64,000 nucleotides of DNA from Priapulus caudatus (Eukaryota > Priapulida > Priapulimorpha > Priapulimorphida > Priapulidae): the NCBI RefSeq assembly GCF_000485595.1, contig NW_014577664.1:7958-71957 (forward strand). Direction: 5' to 3'. The position numbers and the translations under genes are program-made. Under the pieces are notes generated by a model, which was given only the letters and a program-made list of their open reading frames with translations, had not been told where the DNA came from and searched no databases. Of this stretch, positions 1-10,297 are shown piece after piece (the first letter of the stretch is position 1; every line of letters starts with the position of its first letter).

Positions 1-778
1 ATTGACCAAATTCCTTATCCGAGTCCGGCTCATTTTTAAGAAATCCAACTGATGATAGCATTGATACGACTGACACCACACCACACCCCCCCTGACGGCG
101 CAGACCCCCCCCGCCCCAGCCCCCCCTACACAGCCTGAGCATGCGTCGCGAACATATGGTCGTGCGCATTCCCCAACTCTGAATAATTTAATTTTTCACT
201 CGCCTTAATGGTAACGAAGTGCTGTAAACATGCGCGTCATAGTTTGATATTAAGTACCATATTTTATTAGTTGTGGTTCGTTATTTGCAATAATTACCAA
301 TCCGAAAATACAATGTATTTTACGCAGTTTTTAAAAAACATTGCAAAGTATGAAACTTCAAGAAAAATCCTAACCCACGATTTTGATGCATCTGTGCTTA
401 AATTGTGGTGGAAATTATGCTTTCCCACTGATAATTGAGAAATATCCCAAATGCCGTTTTTACACAAAAAATTCTAATTTGTGTTATCACGTAATTAGAT
501 GCAGGGAATCTTGTGAAATTTTCCAGCTTGAGCATAGAGATACATCTCGTCTATAAATAAAACGTGTGATTGATTCGATGCATTGGTCAATAAACGTTTA
601 CTAGCTATCAGAGCAATACCAGTGCAAAAGCTTGAGTGTAATCCGTTGTAACTGTTGGTAATGAACATTCACAAGTTTTTCTGTATATCTGTTAATGGTT
701 AAACAAGTATGTTTAAATGTAAAATTAAAGCACCTTAAACTGTTTTTTTGATGGGTGTCATTATTATATAACTTCCAG
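1..778. other. Upstream intron or flank of the lark-like gene
   Basis: No coding exon is recognisable here. The stretch is AT-rich after about 180 and ends in a pyrimidine tract and AG that serve the exon beginning at 779, so it is most simply the intron before that exon. A C-rich run with short CCCCCC blocks lies at about 80-130. The RRM domains expected upstream of the zinc knuckle are not in the window. Confidence 0.5.
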
Positions 779-3700
779 ATTTCAAAGAGCTCAGTCAGAA
801 GGGAACCAGGAATGGGCAACCAAACAAGTTGCTACAAATGTGGAATGGAGGGACACTGGTCTCGAGATTGTCCAACAAATCCAAAGTATGACCAGTTTTT
901 CATTGAACTTGTGATTGGTACATCATCATAATGTTGAGGCCAATGTTATGTACGATTAGTAGAGAATTTGTTCATCATGTTGGAATGAACTTTCTCAAGT
1001 CGCCAGGGGACCATTGTCAGAAACAAAAATTAGTCTTAGCATTAGGCTTAACATAAACATTTTCTTAAAAAACATGGTAAAGAGTTTTTCAGGCACAGAC
1101 CAGTCTTCGAGAAAAATTTAATGTTAAGCTTAATGTTAAGACTAATTTTGTGTCTGGCAATGGGCCCCAATGCTACGTGGTCTTTCTTGACGAAGTTTCA
1201 ATGTGCCTAGAATGGTTTTTCAGTATTGCTATTCATGTCTAGTTCCTGGCTTGCAAGCGACCAATTTTGTATGACATCTTAAGCTACATGTTCAGGGTTC
1301 TCCAAGAGCACTCATAGCCAGGCGGCCCGCCAGGCTATCGTCGTGCCCCGCCATCCTAAAATGCACCCGCCACTCTAAACATCATAGCCCCCGGACCCCC
1401 TAGCACGCAAATCGCCTTTGCAACTAGGACCTTAAAGGCAGCACCTGTCATGCTATAATGAAAAAGCTTGGAGAACCCTGATGTTGAAAACACATTGATT
1501 AGACAGGCTTTTGGTAAAGACATTATTACTAACAATGTGCAGAGATCAGGCTGCTAGAGGCAGACGTGGCATTGGCAGAGGTACGGGAGGCGCTAGAGGT
1601 AGAGGCATGAGACCCTACGAAGCTGATAACAGCGTGTATCCCCCGCCTCCACCATATGGAGATCCTTACAGAGATCCTTACTACAGAGACAGGTACATTG
1701 CAATAATGTTACTAGGGATTGTAATGACACGTGGACACATAGACTTGTGGTCTTTATTGTTTAGCAAGGTTTTCTTGTCTAACTGGAACGTAGTGACATA
1801 GTCCTATTAAATATTCACACCATCTTTTGGGTGAAGTAACTTGTGAAGTAACGTGTGAAGTAACGTGTGCTTCCCTTGTGTTCGTAGAACAAGATTGTAT
1901 CGTGTCCTTTGAGTAACTTTTGGCTATTCTGTGTGTTCCTAGGAGTTACTTTCTTACATTTGTCCACATAAAGCAGGTATCCGTCACCTCCTTTGGATAG
2001 ATCCAGACCATACCCTGACCCGTACGGACGTCGACTGCCCCCACCGCCACCACCGAGGGACTACTATGCACGGGAATACCCCCCAGCTGACCACTCCACT
2101 GAGTATCCTGCTTATCGCAGCCGATCTCCCCCGTCGCACGCGTACGTTGAAATATTTTCATCCATCTTACGCGCAGTGTGAAGTACGTTTGGAGATCTGC
2201 ATTGGCAGCATACATTTGTAGTGACTTGACGTTTTGGGTCCAGGGGATTTTGCATATGTTGGTTTGTCCTGTGACTTCAAATGTAGTTTTGTTTACTATC
2301 ATGTTGCAGGTATCAGGATCCATATGCTCAGTACGACCCGTACTATCGGTAAGACAGAATTTCGCTTGCCGTAGTTCAATCTTTGTTTTCATATTGTCTG
2401 TCGGTTCCATTCACCGGCACATTCTGTCGCGATCTCAATGGGAAAAAGTCAGCGATTCAAACGTTGTTCGTTTTCTTTTTCGGCGGATTGCCGGTGGTGA
2501 TGTCGTTCATGTCTGTAAGCCCGTGCGTACGCTGCAGTTTCTCACTGACATTTTTTGTACTAGGACGACTTGCTTGTACTCGACTAAGGGTCGGACGGCT
2601 TGTTTTCATTTTCTGTTTTTTTTTCCTCTTGCGAATGTAGCTACCCGACTCGCTACTCGCCACCACCGCACACCCTGCCCTACTTCTCTCCCCCCACTGA
2701 TCAGACGTCGCAATATTAACTCGAGTGCATTCCATAACTAAAAGCAGTGGTTAACTATTGCGGGCAGTGGTTCAGGCACGGACTTTGGCGGTCGAGCCGT
2801 CGCGGGTGGTGGTGGCGGCCGATTCGTCGCTAATCGGTGCTTGAATCAGTGCGTTCAATTGTGAAATCCCTGCAGTCAGTGGCTGAAATCAGTGCGGTCG
2901 GTCGTTAATTGCGTGCGGTCGGTAAATCGGTGCGATCCTTGGTCGAAGCGGGACGTAGCGGTCAGTGTGTCCGGCGGAACAGCGGTCAAAGCGGAACAGA
3001 GCGGTCAACGCGACACGGAACGGTCAACGCGACACGGAACGGTCGACGCGACACGGAACGGTCGACGCGACACGGAACGGTCGACGCGACACGGAACGGT
3101 CGACGCGACACGGAACGGTCGACGCGACACGGAACAGCGGTCGGAGGTTCCGGCGGTACGGAGCGGTTGCGGCAGAACACTGCGGTCGGTGGTCGAAGGC
3201 GTTAATCGGCGGTCCGAGCATTGCGGTCACCGGCGGCAACGACGCACGGTGGCTGTTGTGACGTGTTAGAAAGCGGCGCTGAACTGGTTTGCAGCGGTGT
3301 TGTGTGCGTGTGATCGAGCCAGTGTGGTCGGGAGCGTGACGTGACGGCTGTTGTGTTCTGCTCTGCGTGCGTTGTTCAGCGGTAACGAACGTGAAATTAT
3401 TTGGCAGTTTTAATTCCTGGTAACTTCTGAGGTACATATATAATATATGTAGAGATAACTTACACGTGTAGAGCTTTTGTGCTATGAGTGTGTACATTTA
3501 AAGTAGGCAGGGCCTGGAAGATGGCTGAAATTCCTTGCATATCGTAGACGTGTTTATGCACCTAATCGTATGTCAGATTGAAAGCTTTAGAAGCATACTA
3601 AACTCTAACAGTTGATGAAATTTCATTAATATTTTAGCAAGATTAGAATATAACATGCACTTCCAGACCCTACCTTGTAATTGTCAGTGTAGGTTGTGTA

Positions 3701-5123
3701 AGGTAGTTTTTCTCGAGTTTTAAGAGCTATTAATGTTCTTTAATAATTAGATATGTCAGTCTGCACAGAACTTTATTTAACCAGTGATGATATTTCTTTA
3801 ATATAGACAAGTAGCACGTTTTAGAAGTTATCAATGTGTAGTATTCCATAATATGATTTAATATACGTACCCGTAGTACCCAAGAAGGAAAAAAGCAACG
3901 TAATTCTCTTGATGTTGCAGTGGACTGTATGTTTAAGACGTGACGTGTTTGTAACCAGTCTGTCATTCCACTCGGTGTAGAGCATGGCAGCGATATACGT
4001 TCCTGGAATAAATGGTTGACATGCATACATTATGCAGCGTGTAATCGCAGAAAACTGAATGCGCTGTTGTCGCTTGTTTCTTGAGGTCTTGTCGTGTTGC
4101 AAGTTCGTTGGTAGTCGTTTTCATTCGGTGAGCTGTAGGCACGGAACCTCAGCTTCGTGTGCGAGCCGGTAAATAAACGTGAAGACAGCCAGCGTGGCAT
4201 CGGAATATATCATTTCACTCTTTATTTCGCACACTTCGATCGTGCGCGGTTTCGTGCGCGGCTAACCTTCGTGAGGATAATCGAACGTGCCACGACGTTT
4301 AGTTGCTCTGCAGATGTCGCGCCTTCGGTCGATGTGCTAATTGCAATGTTTAATGGTGCTGATTTATCGTGGTGCATCCGACACGTGCGCGTCATGTTGG
4401 CAGTGGGAGTTTGCTGCCAGAGTTCAGAAAGGCAAGTGAAAGGACTTGAGACGCACTAAGCTCTTTCGGTTTGTTATCGTCTTGCTACAGAAAATGATTA
4501 CACGTGCATTCGATTCGGTCGGTCCGTTTAAGGGGTTAAAAAAAGATGCACGCGCAGATTTTTGTCGACATTTACTCGATTTACTATATGTAACATATTT
4601 ATAATTTTTTCATGGTGGTCGGATAATACGTCCTACTAGTAATCCTTGTATTCCTTCTACATAGCACAATGTGAGCAGCTAACGTAAAAGTTAAATGGTG
4701 TTAATTATGTTTGTAAAAGTTAACCAGTCTGCTCTGGAGCGGAATGCGCGATTGTTTTATCTATAATATCAGGAGTCTATTGATAGACTCCTGATAATAT
4801 ACATAGTAAATTTGCACTGGTGATTGTTATTTTTCCAACGTGCGTATGTGTGTTCGCACAGGTACAACAGGGAATGGGAGAACTACTATCGCATGCTGGA
4901 GCAAAGTGAACAGTACGCAGACCCGCAAGCTGCCGCGCAAGCTAACAGCTACGCCTACCCCACAGCCAGTGATGCGCAGGCAGTGTACCCCTCAGCACAG
5001 TATGGCACTGATCCGGCAGCCGGAGCACCACCTGTTAGCTATCCGCAGGTTAATGGGCCATCGAAACCGCACCAGCCGGGGCAAAACGGCAATTCCTCGG
5101 CGCAGTTGTATTATGAGTTTTGA
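779..5123 (+). CDS. lark/RBM4-like RNA-binding protein, 3' part (zinc knuckle and Tyr/Pro-rich tail)
   Basis: Coding exons with matching phases are 779-885, 1543-1692, 1977-2141, 2310-2348 and 4862-5123, ending in TAG-independent stop TGA after ...QLYYEF. The first exon encodes a retroviral-type CCHC knuckle, [14 protein letters not shown], preceded by EPGMGNQ. That arrangement is diagnostic of lark/RBM4 proteins, where PGMGDQ plus CYRCGKEGHWSKEC follows two RRMs. The RRMs lie outside the window to the left. The remainder is low-complexity: an [17 protein letters not shown] Arg-Gly stretch, then [20 protein letters not shown] and a Q/A/Y-rich C-terminus. In other animals this family binds RNA and acts in alternative splicing, translation control and circadian output. 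The phase bookkeeping (split AAA, AGG, GCG, CGG codons) supports every junction. The family call is firm; orthology to lark rather than another CCHC/RRM protein is inference because the RRMs are not visible. Confidence 0.82.
1004..1168. repeat. Inverted-repeat (foldback) element in intron
   Basis: The arms read GGGGACCATTGTCAGAAAC at about 1006 and its near-complement ending GGCAATGGGCCCC at 1168. Pairing continues inward through AATTAGTCTTA and AAGCTTAAC. The arms are about 50 bp with a short centre, typical of a MITE. It sits in the intron after the zinc-knuckle exon. No clear target-site duplication was found. Confidence 0.6.
1293..1480. mobile_element. Short hAT-like MITE with 14-bp perfect terminal inverted repeats
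   Basis: The element begins CAGGGTTCTCCAAG and ends with the exact complement CTTGGAGAACCCTG, 188 bp in all. ATGTT directly abuts both ends (1288-1292 and 1481-1485), a possible remnant of a longer duplication. The CAGGG terminus is common among hAT-type non-autonomous elements. It has no coding capacity and lies in the same intron as the 1004-1168 foldback. Confidence 0.65.
2641..2719 (+). CDS. Alternative terminal exon of the lark-like gene
   Basis: A strong pyrimidine tract (about 2611-2630) and TAG precede position 2641. Splicing exon 2310-2348 (ending CG) to this site completes a CGC codon and continues in frame as [15 protein letters not shown]... with a TAA at 2717-2719. The composition, rich in Tyr, Pro, Ser and Arg, matches the rest of the tail. 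The resulting protein would have an 25-residue C-terminus instead of the 87-residue one encoded at 4862-5123. This is inferred from splice signals and phase; an AATAAA was not identified just downstream. Confidence 0.5.
3002..3135. repeat. 19-bp tandem repeat, about seven copies
   Basis: The unit GCGACACGGAACGGTCGAC repeats from about 3002 to 3135 in an intron of the lark-like gene. The flanks (2890-3300) are rich in GCGGTC-type degenerate words, so the array seems to have grown from a GCGGTC-rich stretch. Because 19 is not a multiple of three, the repeat is open in several frames and creates spurious ORFs of about 60-157 residues on both strands. Confidence 0.9.
4762..4802. repeat. Short perfect palindrome of the ACTCCTGATA family
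   Basis: ATATCAGGAGTCTA is followed, after a 4-base loop, by TAGACTCCTGATA. It lies about 60 bp upstream of the terminal lark-like exon. The ACTCCTGATA half recurs at 17747, 25847 and twice near 28364-28442. Confidence 0.75.
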
Positions 5124-6060
5124 TGTGCCTGTGCAGTTCCACAGTAGAGTGCAGCGATCATGTACCATTTCCATTGAATGTATGTGATAGCAGTTGACCT
5201 TAGACTTACTGATCACACTTGAAGTTGTGTAAACAAAGATAGTCCTGTCCTTGGGAAGCATGCTTGAATATTTTATATTGTGTGGTGTGTAAATAGATGG
5301 TTCTATACTACTGCGACTACGAAATGTACGCTGTTTAAATTGGCAAAAATATTTACATTTTTGATCCATGACAAAGTACAACTCGTGTCTGTAGGCTGTA
5401 TAAAAGGTTATGTGTAGCATTGTAAATCACAAGTTATACCACACAGTCATAATGTGGATATCATTCTCTGTATAACAGATATGTAGTCGCCACATCAAAT
5501 GCAATTTTAATTAACTTCTAGACCAAACGTCAATGTCAGTTGGTCTGTTGTAGTGCATTATTAGCCGGCACCAGTCATATGCTCCAATTGGAAATATCCA
5601 AGAACTATGATGGAGATAAGTTTAAAAGATATCAAAGTGTTTAAATATTCACTGATTGTAGCCATTCCAAAGTACTTTTATTATGTTGTCTTCGGTCTGA
5701 AGATCGGTAGTTGTTTTGTGCAGGGAGTCATTCTCCACCTAACCCCAGGAATTAGTATAAAACCTATGTGCTATCAAGCGTAAGATACTTACACTGAAAT
5801 TTCGTATCAGAATCAACATGTATCTTGATCACGGAAGATGTCTGCGTTTAGAGGAGTACTGTAATAATTGTCATGTCTGTAAAATTTTGTCCTAATACTG
5901 TCTGTGAGCTACACTGAGGCACATGCACAATCAGTTCTGAGTTTTAAATGTATTTTGTGTAAACATAAGATGGCAGGATGGAGAAGGAAGGTATGGGTAC
6001 ATAGCATTTGTGCACTGTGTTTCTGCCAGGTTGTTAAATAAATGTTTTTGTACTTGGAAA
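5124..6060 (+). other. 3' UTR of the lark-like gene
   Basis: AT-rich, stop-laden sequence follows the stop codon without any exon signal. A canonical AATAAA lies at 6037-6042 and is followed by a GT/T-rich stretch, which is the expected poly(A) site. A second AATAAA near 6165 could be an alternative. Confidence 0.65.
6037..6042 (+). terminator. Poly(A) signal AATAAA of the lark-like gene
   Basis: AATAAA followed by TGTTTTTGT about 900 bases after the stop codon; no other plus-strand gene end is nearby. Confidence 0.65.
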
Positions 6061-6323
6061 TTTTTCTTGTACAAATTTCTTTTAACACTTGACCGTTTGA
6101 AAGTCTAAAACATAACCTGCAAAACTAATATCGTGTCTCGACCTAACTATAATATGAAAAGTCTAATAAAAATTTATCTAATATAAGAAATTTTGGTTAT
6201 AGCCTTCATCTGAGTATCCATATCTTCTAACATGCCTTTGTATCAGTTCCAACATTTCCCATAAAAACGGTGCATACATAACAGAGAACACCAAACTTGT
6301 ACACAGTCACAGTTCAACTGGGT

Positions 6324-6329
6324 TTTAAT
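6324..6329 (-). terminator. Variant poly(A) signal ATTAAA of the unidentified minus-strand gene
   Basis: TTTAAT on the plus strand is ATTAAA on the minus strand, about 140 bases beyond the minus-strand stop codons at 6468-6475. It is a plausible end for that transcript and places the two gene ends convergent. Confidence 0.35.
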
Positions 6330-6467
6330 CGACTTAAATATTTACAAGGTACTTTGTGCAAAAGACGACTACGTACAAGGTACGATTAGGAACCATTCGC
6401 ATTTACTGCAGTTTTACATAATCCGTAGATTTTGGTTGCAGTGCTGCAGCTTTCAGCATCTTCCTCA

Positions 6468-6929
6468 TCACTCTAGATATGTTGCTTCCTCGCCTTCCTC
6501 AATGCTTTTTTGGTGAGGTGGGTGTATGTGTTCTGGTAACCTTTGTACTTCCACCTATTATTGGAAAAGAAAAAGACAAAAATTAGATTAATTTATAATG
6601 CTTGATATCACCAAAAGTGTACAAGGGTGGGATCCTTGTATCTCAGAGAGTGAGTTCAATGCATGAAAAAGCCTAGAATTTTAACAAAATAATGAATATT
6701 CACAATGTAACCACTTGGCATCATTGCTTGAAAATGTGCTGTCATCGGAACACATGCTTGATCACACATCGAACATATATCTGTGCATAATAACAGAAAT
6801 AGTCGGCATGACAAGGAGATATATACAAAACAAGCTCACCCGAGTGCATTTCATTGCTACGCCTTCAGGTAGGTTGCGCTGAATGTACTCAAGAAACGTG
6901 TCTGCCGTAGATCCAGTGAGGTGCTTGAG
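6468..6929 (-). CDS. Unidentified protein, last two exons
   Basis: Two minus-strand exons have good splice signals: 6840-6929 (CCTAG acceptor, GTGAGC donor) and 6468-6554 (AATAG acceptor). The 30-codon exon is open in one frame only and reads [19 protein letters not shown] then [11 protein letters not shown]. Joined in phase 0 it continues [15 protein letters not shown] and an acidic tail ending ATYLE, stop at 6468-6470. A different frame of the last exon gives a basic tail, [20 protein letters not shown]..., stop at 6473-6475; that looks more protein-like but does not fit the phase. I do not recognise the family. Upstream exons were not located. The coding status of the first exon is more secure than the frame of the last. 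Confidence 0.45.
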
Positions 6930-9900
6930 CTAGGTGTATATAATATACCATTGTGGGTAGATCAGAAACTTCAGCTACACAGGGAATTAAATATGCATCT
7001 ATATATCTAAAATTTCTTTTCAAAAGTTTCCAAAGCTAATAGCAGGTGTTCACCAGGATAAGTAGAAACGAGCAGTTGTCGCCAACTACATGTATCCCCC
7101 GGGCGGTTGTGTGTTCTTTTGGTTGGGCACAGAGTTCCGTTTAGATGTGGCTGGGGGGTTGTGGTGCGTCGTGTGTGGTTGCTGTGGGTCGTTGTTGTAT
7201 TTAGGCGCCCCCCTCGCCCCGTCGATCCTAGTATGAATGGTAATAGCTCTGTAATAGGAGTGTAGAAGGCAAGGTAATAGTTAATAAGTCACAAAAGACA
7301 AAGGTTTGTTATGACAACTGGTGTGCCTCAATGTGCAATATAGGATATCTGGTTACCCTAGGAGGCCGAAGGGAAATGCAGTCGAACGTTGAATGGTCAA
7401 AAACTAAGTCAAAGGCAGTGGTGGTGTTTGGGTATGCGACAGACCTTCTCCCAAGATGGTGTAAGCAATCCAAGTTTTGGTCGTGCTTAATGTCAATTGA
7501 GGTGATAGACGACGAAGGGAAATATGATCAAGGTCCAAAGTAAAGGGTCGAAATAAAGGTCCAGGACGCTGGTGGCAGTTTTTTAACGCCGATCTCGATG
7601 ATCTCAAACTTTGGCATGAAAGTCGCGTTAATGGTAAACGCGACAGAACGCCAATCGTTTTGGTGTGGCGAGGCATCGTGCATTGAGTAACAACATTTTG
7701 TGGAAATCACTCTCGTAGAACGCTTGAAAGCTTTGCTGTTGTTAACCCGATTGTCAATGGAATTTGGTCAGACAGGCGAGCCAGATATAACATGTCCTAT
7801 ATATATACTGTATATGATATATAATATGATTTGATGATCATCAAAAATTTAATACAAATTTTAATACAAAGATTAAATTTAAATTTAAATTTAAATTTCA
7901 ATATAACAGTTTTAATACATTAAATAAGTTGCATTCGTGTAGAATCAATATATAATAACCAAGTTAATTTTTACTCAAGGCCCGTTGCTGGTATCAAACG
8001 TACGCTGCTACCGTTTCGCTCTCCTGTCAAGGTCAGTTTCTTTCGGTCAAGCAACTGATTTTATCATTTGACACACCAATGTTGGTGGGTCATAGTTTAG
8101 ATCCACACTGACTAAGCCTGTCATCCGCCCTCGTCCCCAGGTTGATGTTGGGTCAACACCTCCGATCGACAGAATCGGATAACACATAATCAATCGAGAC
8201 TTCGAGCAGACAAAAACGTTGAAGCAATCAACCAAACACATTCAGCACAGCACGAACATCGATTGCTCCACTAGTTTTGTCCTTATGACGCACATATTTA
8301 AATTCAAGCTTGTACCGAAATTTACAACGCAGAAGTTGGAGCTGCATGGTAACCCGGTTCTCACGCTCTCGTGGTGAGCTGGGAGCGAGATGGGGACTGA
8401 AGCGTCCGAGGAGTGCGGGGTCGGGCGCAGTGTGGCGGTTCGGGGACCTATCGTGCGCTGGAACCTTAACCTGTGAATGCTTTGAAACGTGATCCATTCG
8501 ACAGCGTATCGCGCTGATCGTCATAAACCCAAAATTGTGGCTAGACGCCTATGTTGACTGACACATTGGAAATCATCAAGTCTGTGTTAACGTTCCAACA
8601 ATGGACAGAACACCGGTCGTCAACCAGCAGTCGACAGTACCAACAATATATGAAATTTACGTACAGAAGAACTTGACCAAAAATTCCGTTCCCACGACAC
8701 ACTCATCCAAAACCAGATGTAGAGGCTGCATTAAACGACCGGTGGTACGAGAATAAAAGTCCCACATCGACCAGTATTAAAACTTCAAACCTCACACGCA
8801 CACAGTCAAGCCACAAACTCTGTGTATCGGACGCTACTGGAATCGTAGAAACAGAAATTAAACTGAGAGTGAGGACTCGGGAGTCTGAACGCGCGCGACA
8901 CAATCAGACGCATTAGGGAATTGGCCTGCTATCTGCCGAATTGAACACTTCGTAAGTGTCCCAAGAGATCAAACAGGCAAGAAAAACAGGTACATCCCAA
9001 AAGAAAACTCGCACGAGAAACCGAAGACGATGGAAATCGTCCTAGCCCTAGCTCAGAGGGTCACGACTAGTTCTAGCGTCACACTAAAAAATAGCAGGTG
9101 TGGCGTCAACATGAGACCGTTTTGAAAACTCTAAACGCATTTAGGTACATCCTAAAAGACAGACAACAGAGCATGCACAACATTACGGACTTGCTCCTAT
9201 AGATACCGTGTGCCTATTGGAAAGAAGTTACATGAGAAGAAACCGGCCGAAAATTTAAAAGACCCCGGCCTAACAAGAATCACGCAAAGAGGACGTAGAC
9301 ACCGTGAGCACCGTTCAAATCGTTCACTAGGCCCAACGAAAAACCAGGTCGGCTACTCTGAAATCACCAAATCCGCGATCTGCTGATTGCATTACGAAGG
9401 ACAACTTCACATGCCTATCGATTGGGAGAATTCGAAATTTCATTGATCGCTGGACCAACAAAACACATTGATCGAAAGAGGCGCTATCGGATTCCGCAAG
9501 ACGCCAAACACAACCCGGGACGAGGGATACAGCCTGCTACGTATGGACTAGCTCTATTTATCACACTCACAGTCCATACTTGGGGTCAAATTACTGATTA
9601 AAATCAAATTAGCTTGAGAAGCTCCTGACAGGAGGCGAAACGTCAGCGTACGTTTCATACAAAAGCACGTTGAAGTAAAATTACATTGTTATTATAAATT
9701 TTTAATGAGCAAATGTAAATTTCATGACAATCGGAGTAAAAAAAGTAGCAAAAGTTAACAGGTTCTAGAATATTCGACAAGAATTTGTAGCCATGCAACG
9801 ATGACTGCGCCCACACCAAAAAACGATTTGCGTCTTCACTTTACGAATAATGCACGCTTCATGGTTCGATAAATTGAAAGATTGACGCAGAAGAACTGCC

Positions 9901-10297
9901 AAAGCAGTAGAGCGTGTCACTAAGGAATCTCGCGGCGCGGCGGCGGCGCGACGATGCCAAACCCATAGTATCCCCACGAACTCGTTCGGGGATACAATAA
10001 TTATGACTTGCCAGCAAAAACAAATATTTTTGAAGCACTGTTTTGTTGTGTTGCCACTAGTGAAGTGGCGTGAGGCAGTGGAGGGGCTGTAATGCAAAAG
10101 CAGTTCAGTCTTTGTTAACAGTCACAAATCCATTTTAACCCCCTTGAGGGTTCAAGAAGGTTATCAGACACTTATCTTTCGCACTTCAGCGAAAGTAGAT
10201 TCATGGTCCTTTCAATAAAGTGATAAAAATGGAGGTCAGCGCTGAACAAAAAATTTGCACGCGTCCCGTTAGACCATGTCCTCAGAAAATGTTTTGA
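6930..10297. other. Region without a supported gene
   Basis: No exon could be supported. There is an AT repeat with TAAATTTAAATTT periodicity at about 7874-7898 and TATATA runs at about 7800-7830. From about 8000 to 9660 the sequence is mixed-composition with scattered stops in all frames. It ends with the stretch GAGGCGAAACGTCAGCGTACG near 9635, which resembles the tail seen in some Penelope-like and other retroelements, but I could not reconstruct a protein. A GC-rich patch lies at 8340-8470. Confidence 0.4.

Noticed and set aside
3002-3135. CRISPR-like array
   Set aside because: The 19-bp units are directly adjacent without unique spacers, and the genome is animal.
9600-9680. Penelope-like element terminus
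   Set aside because: Only a short GAGGCGAAACGTCAGCG resemblance, with no reconstructable protein upstream.
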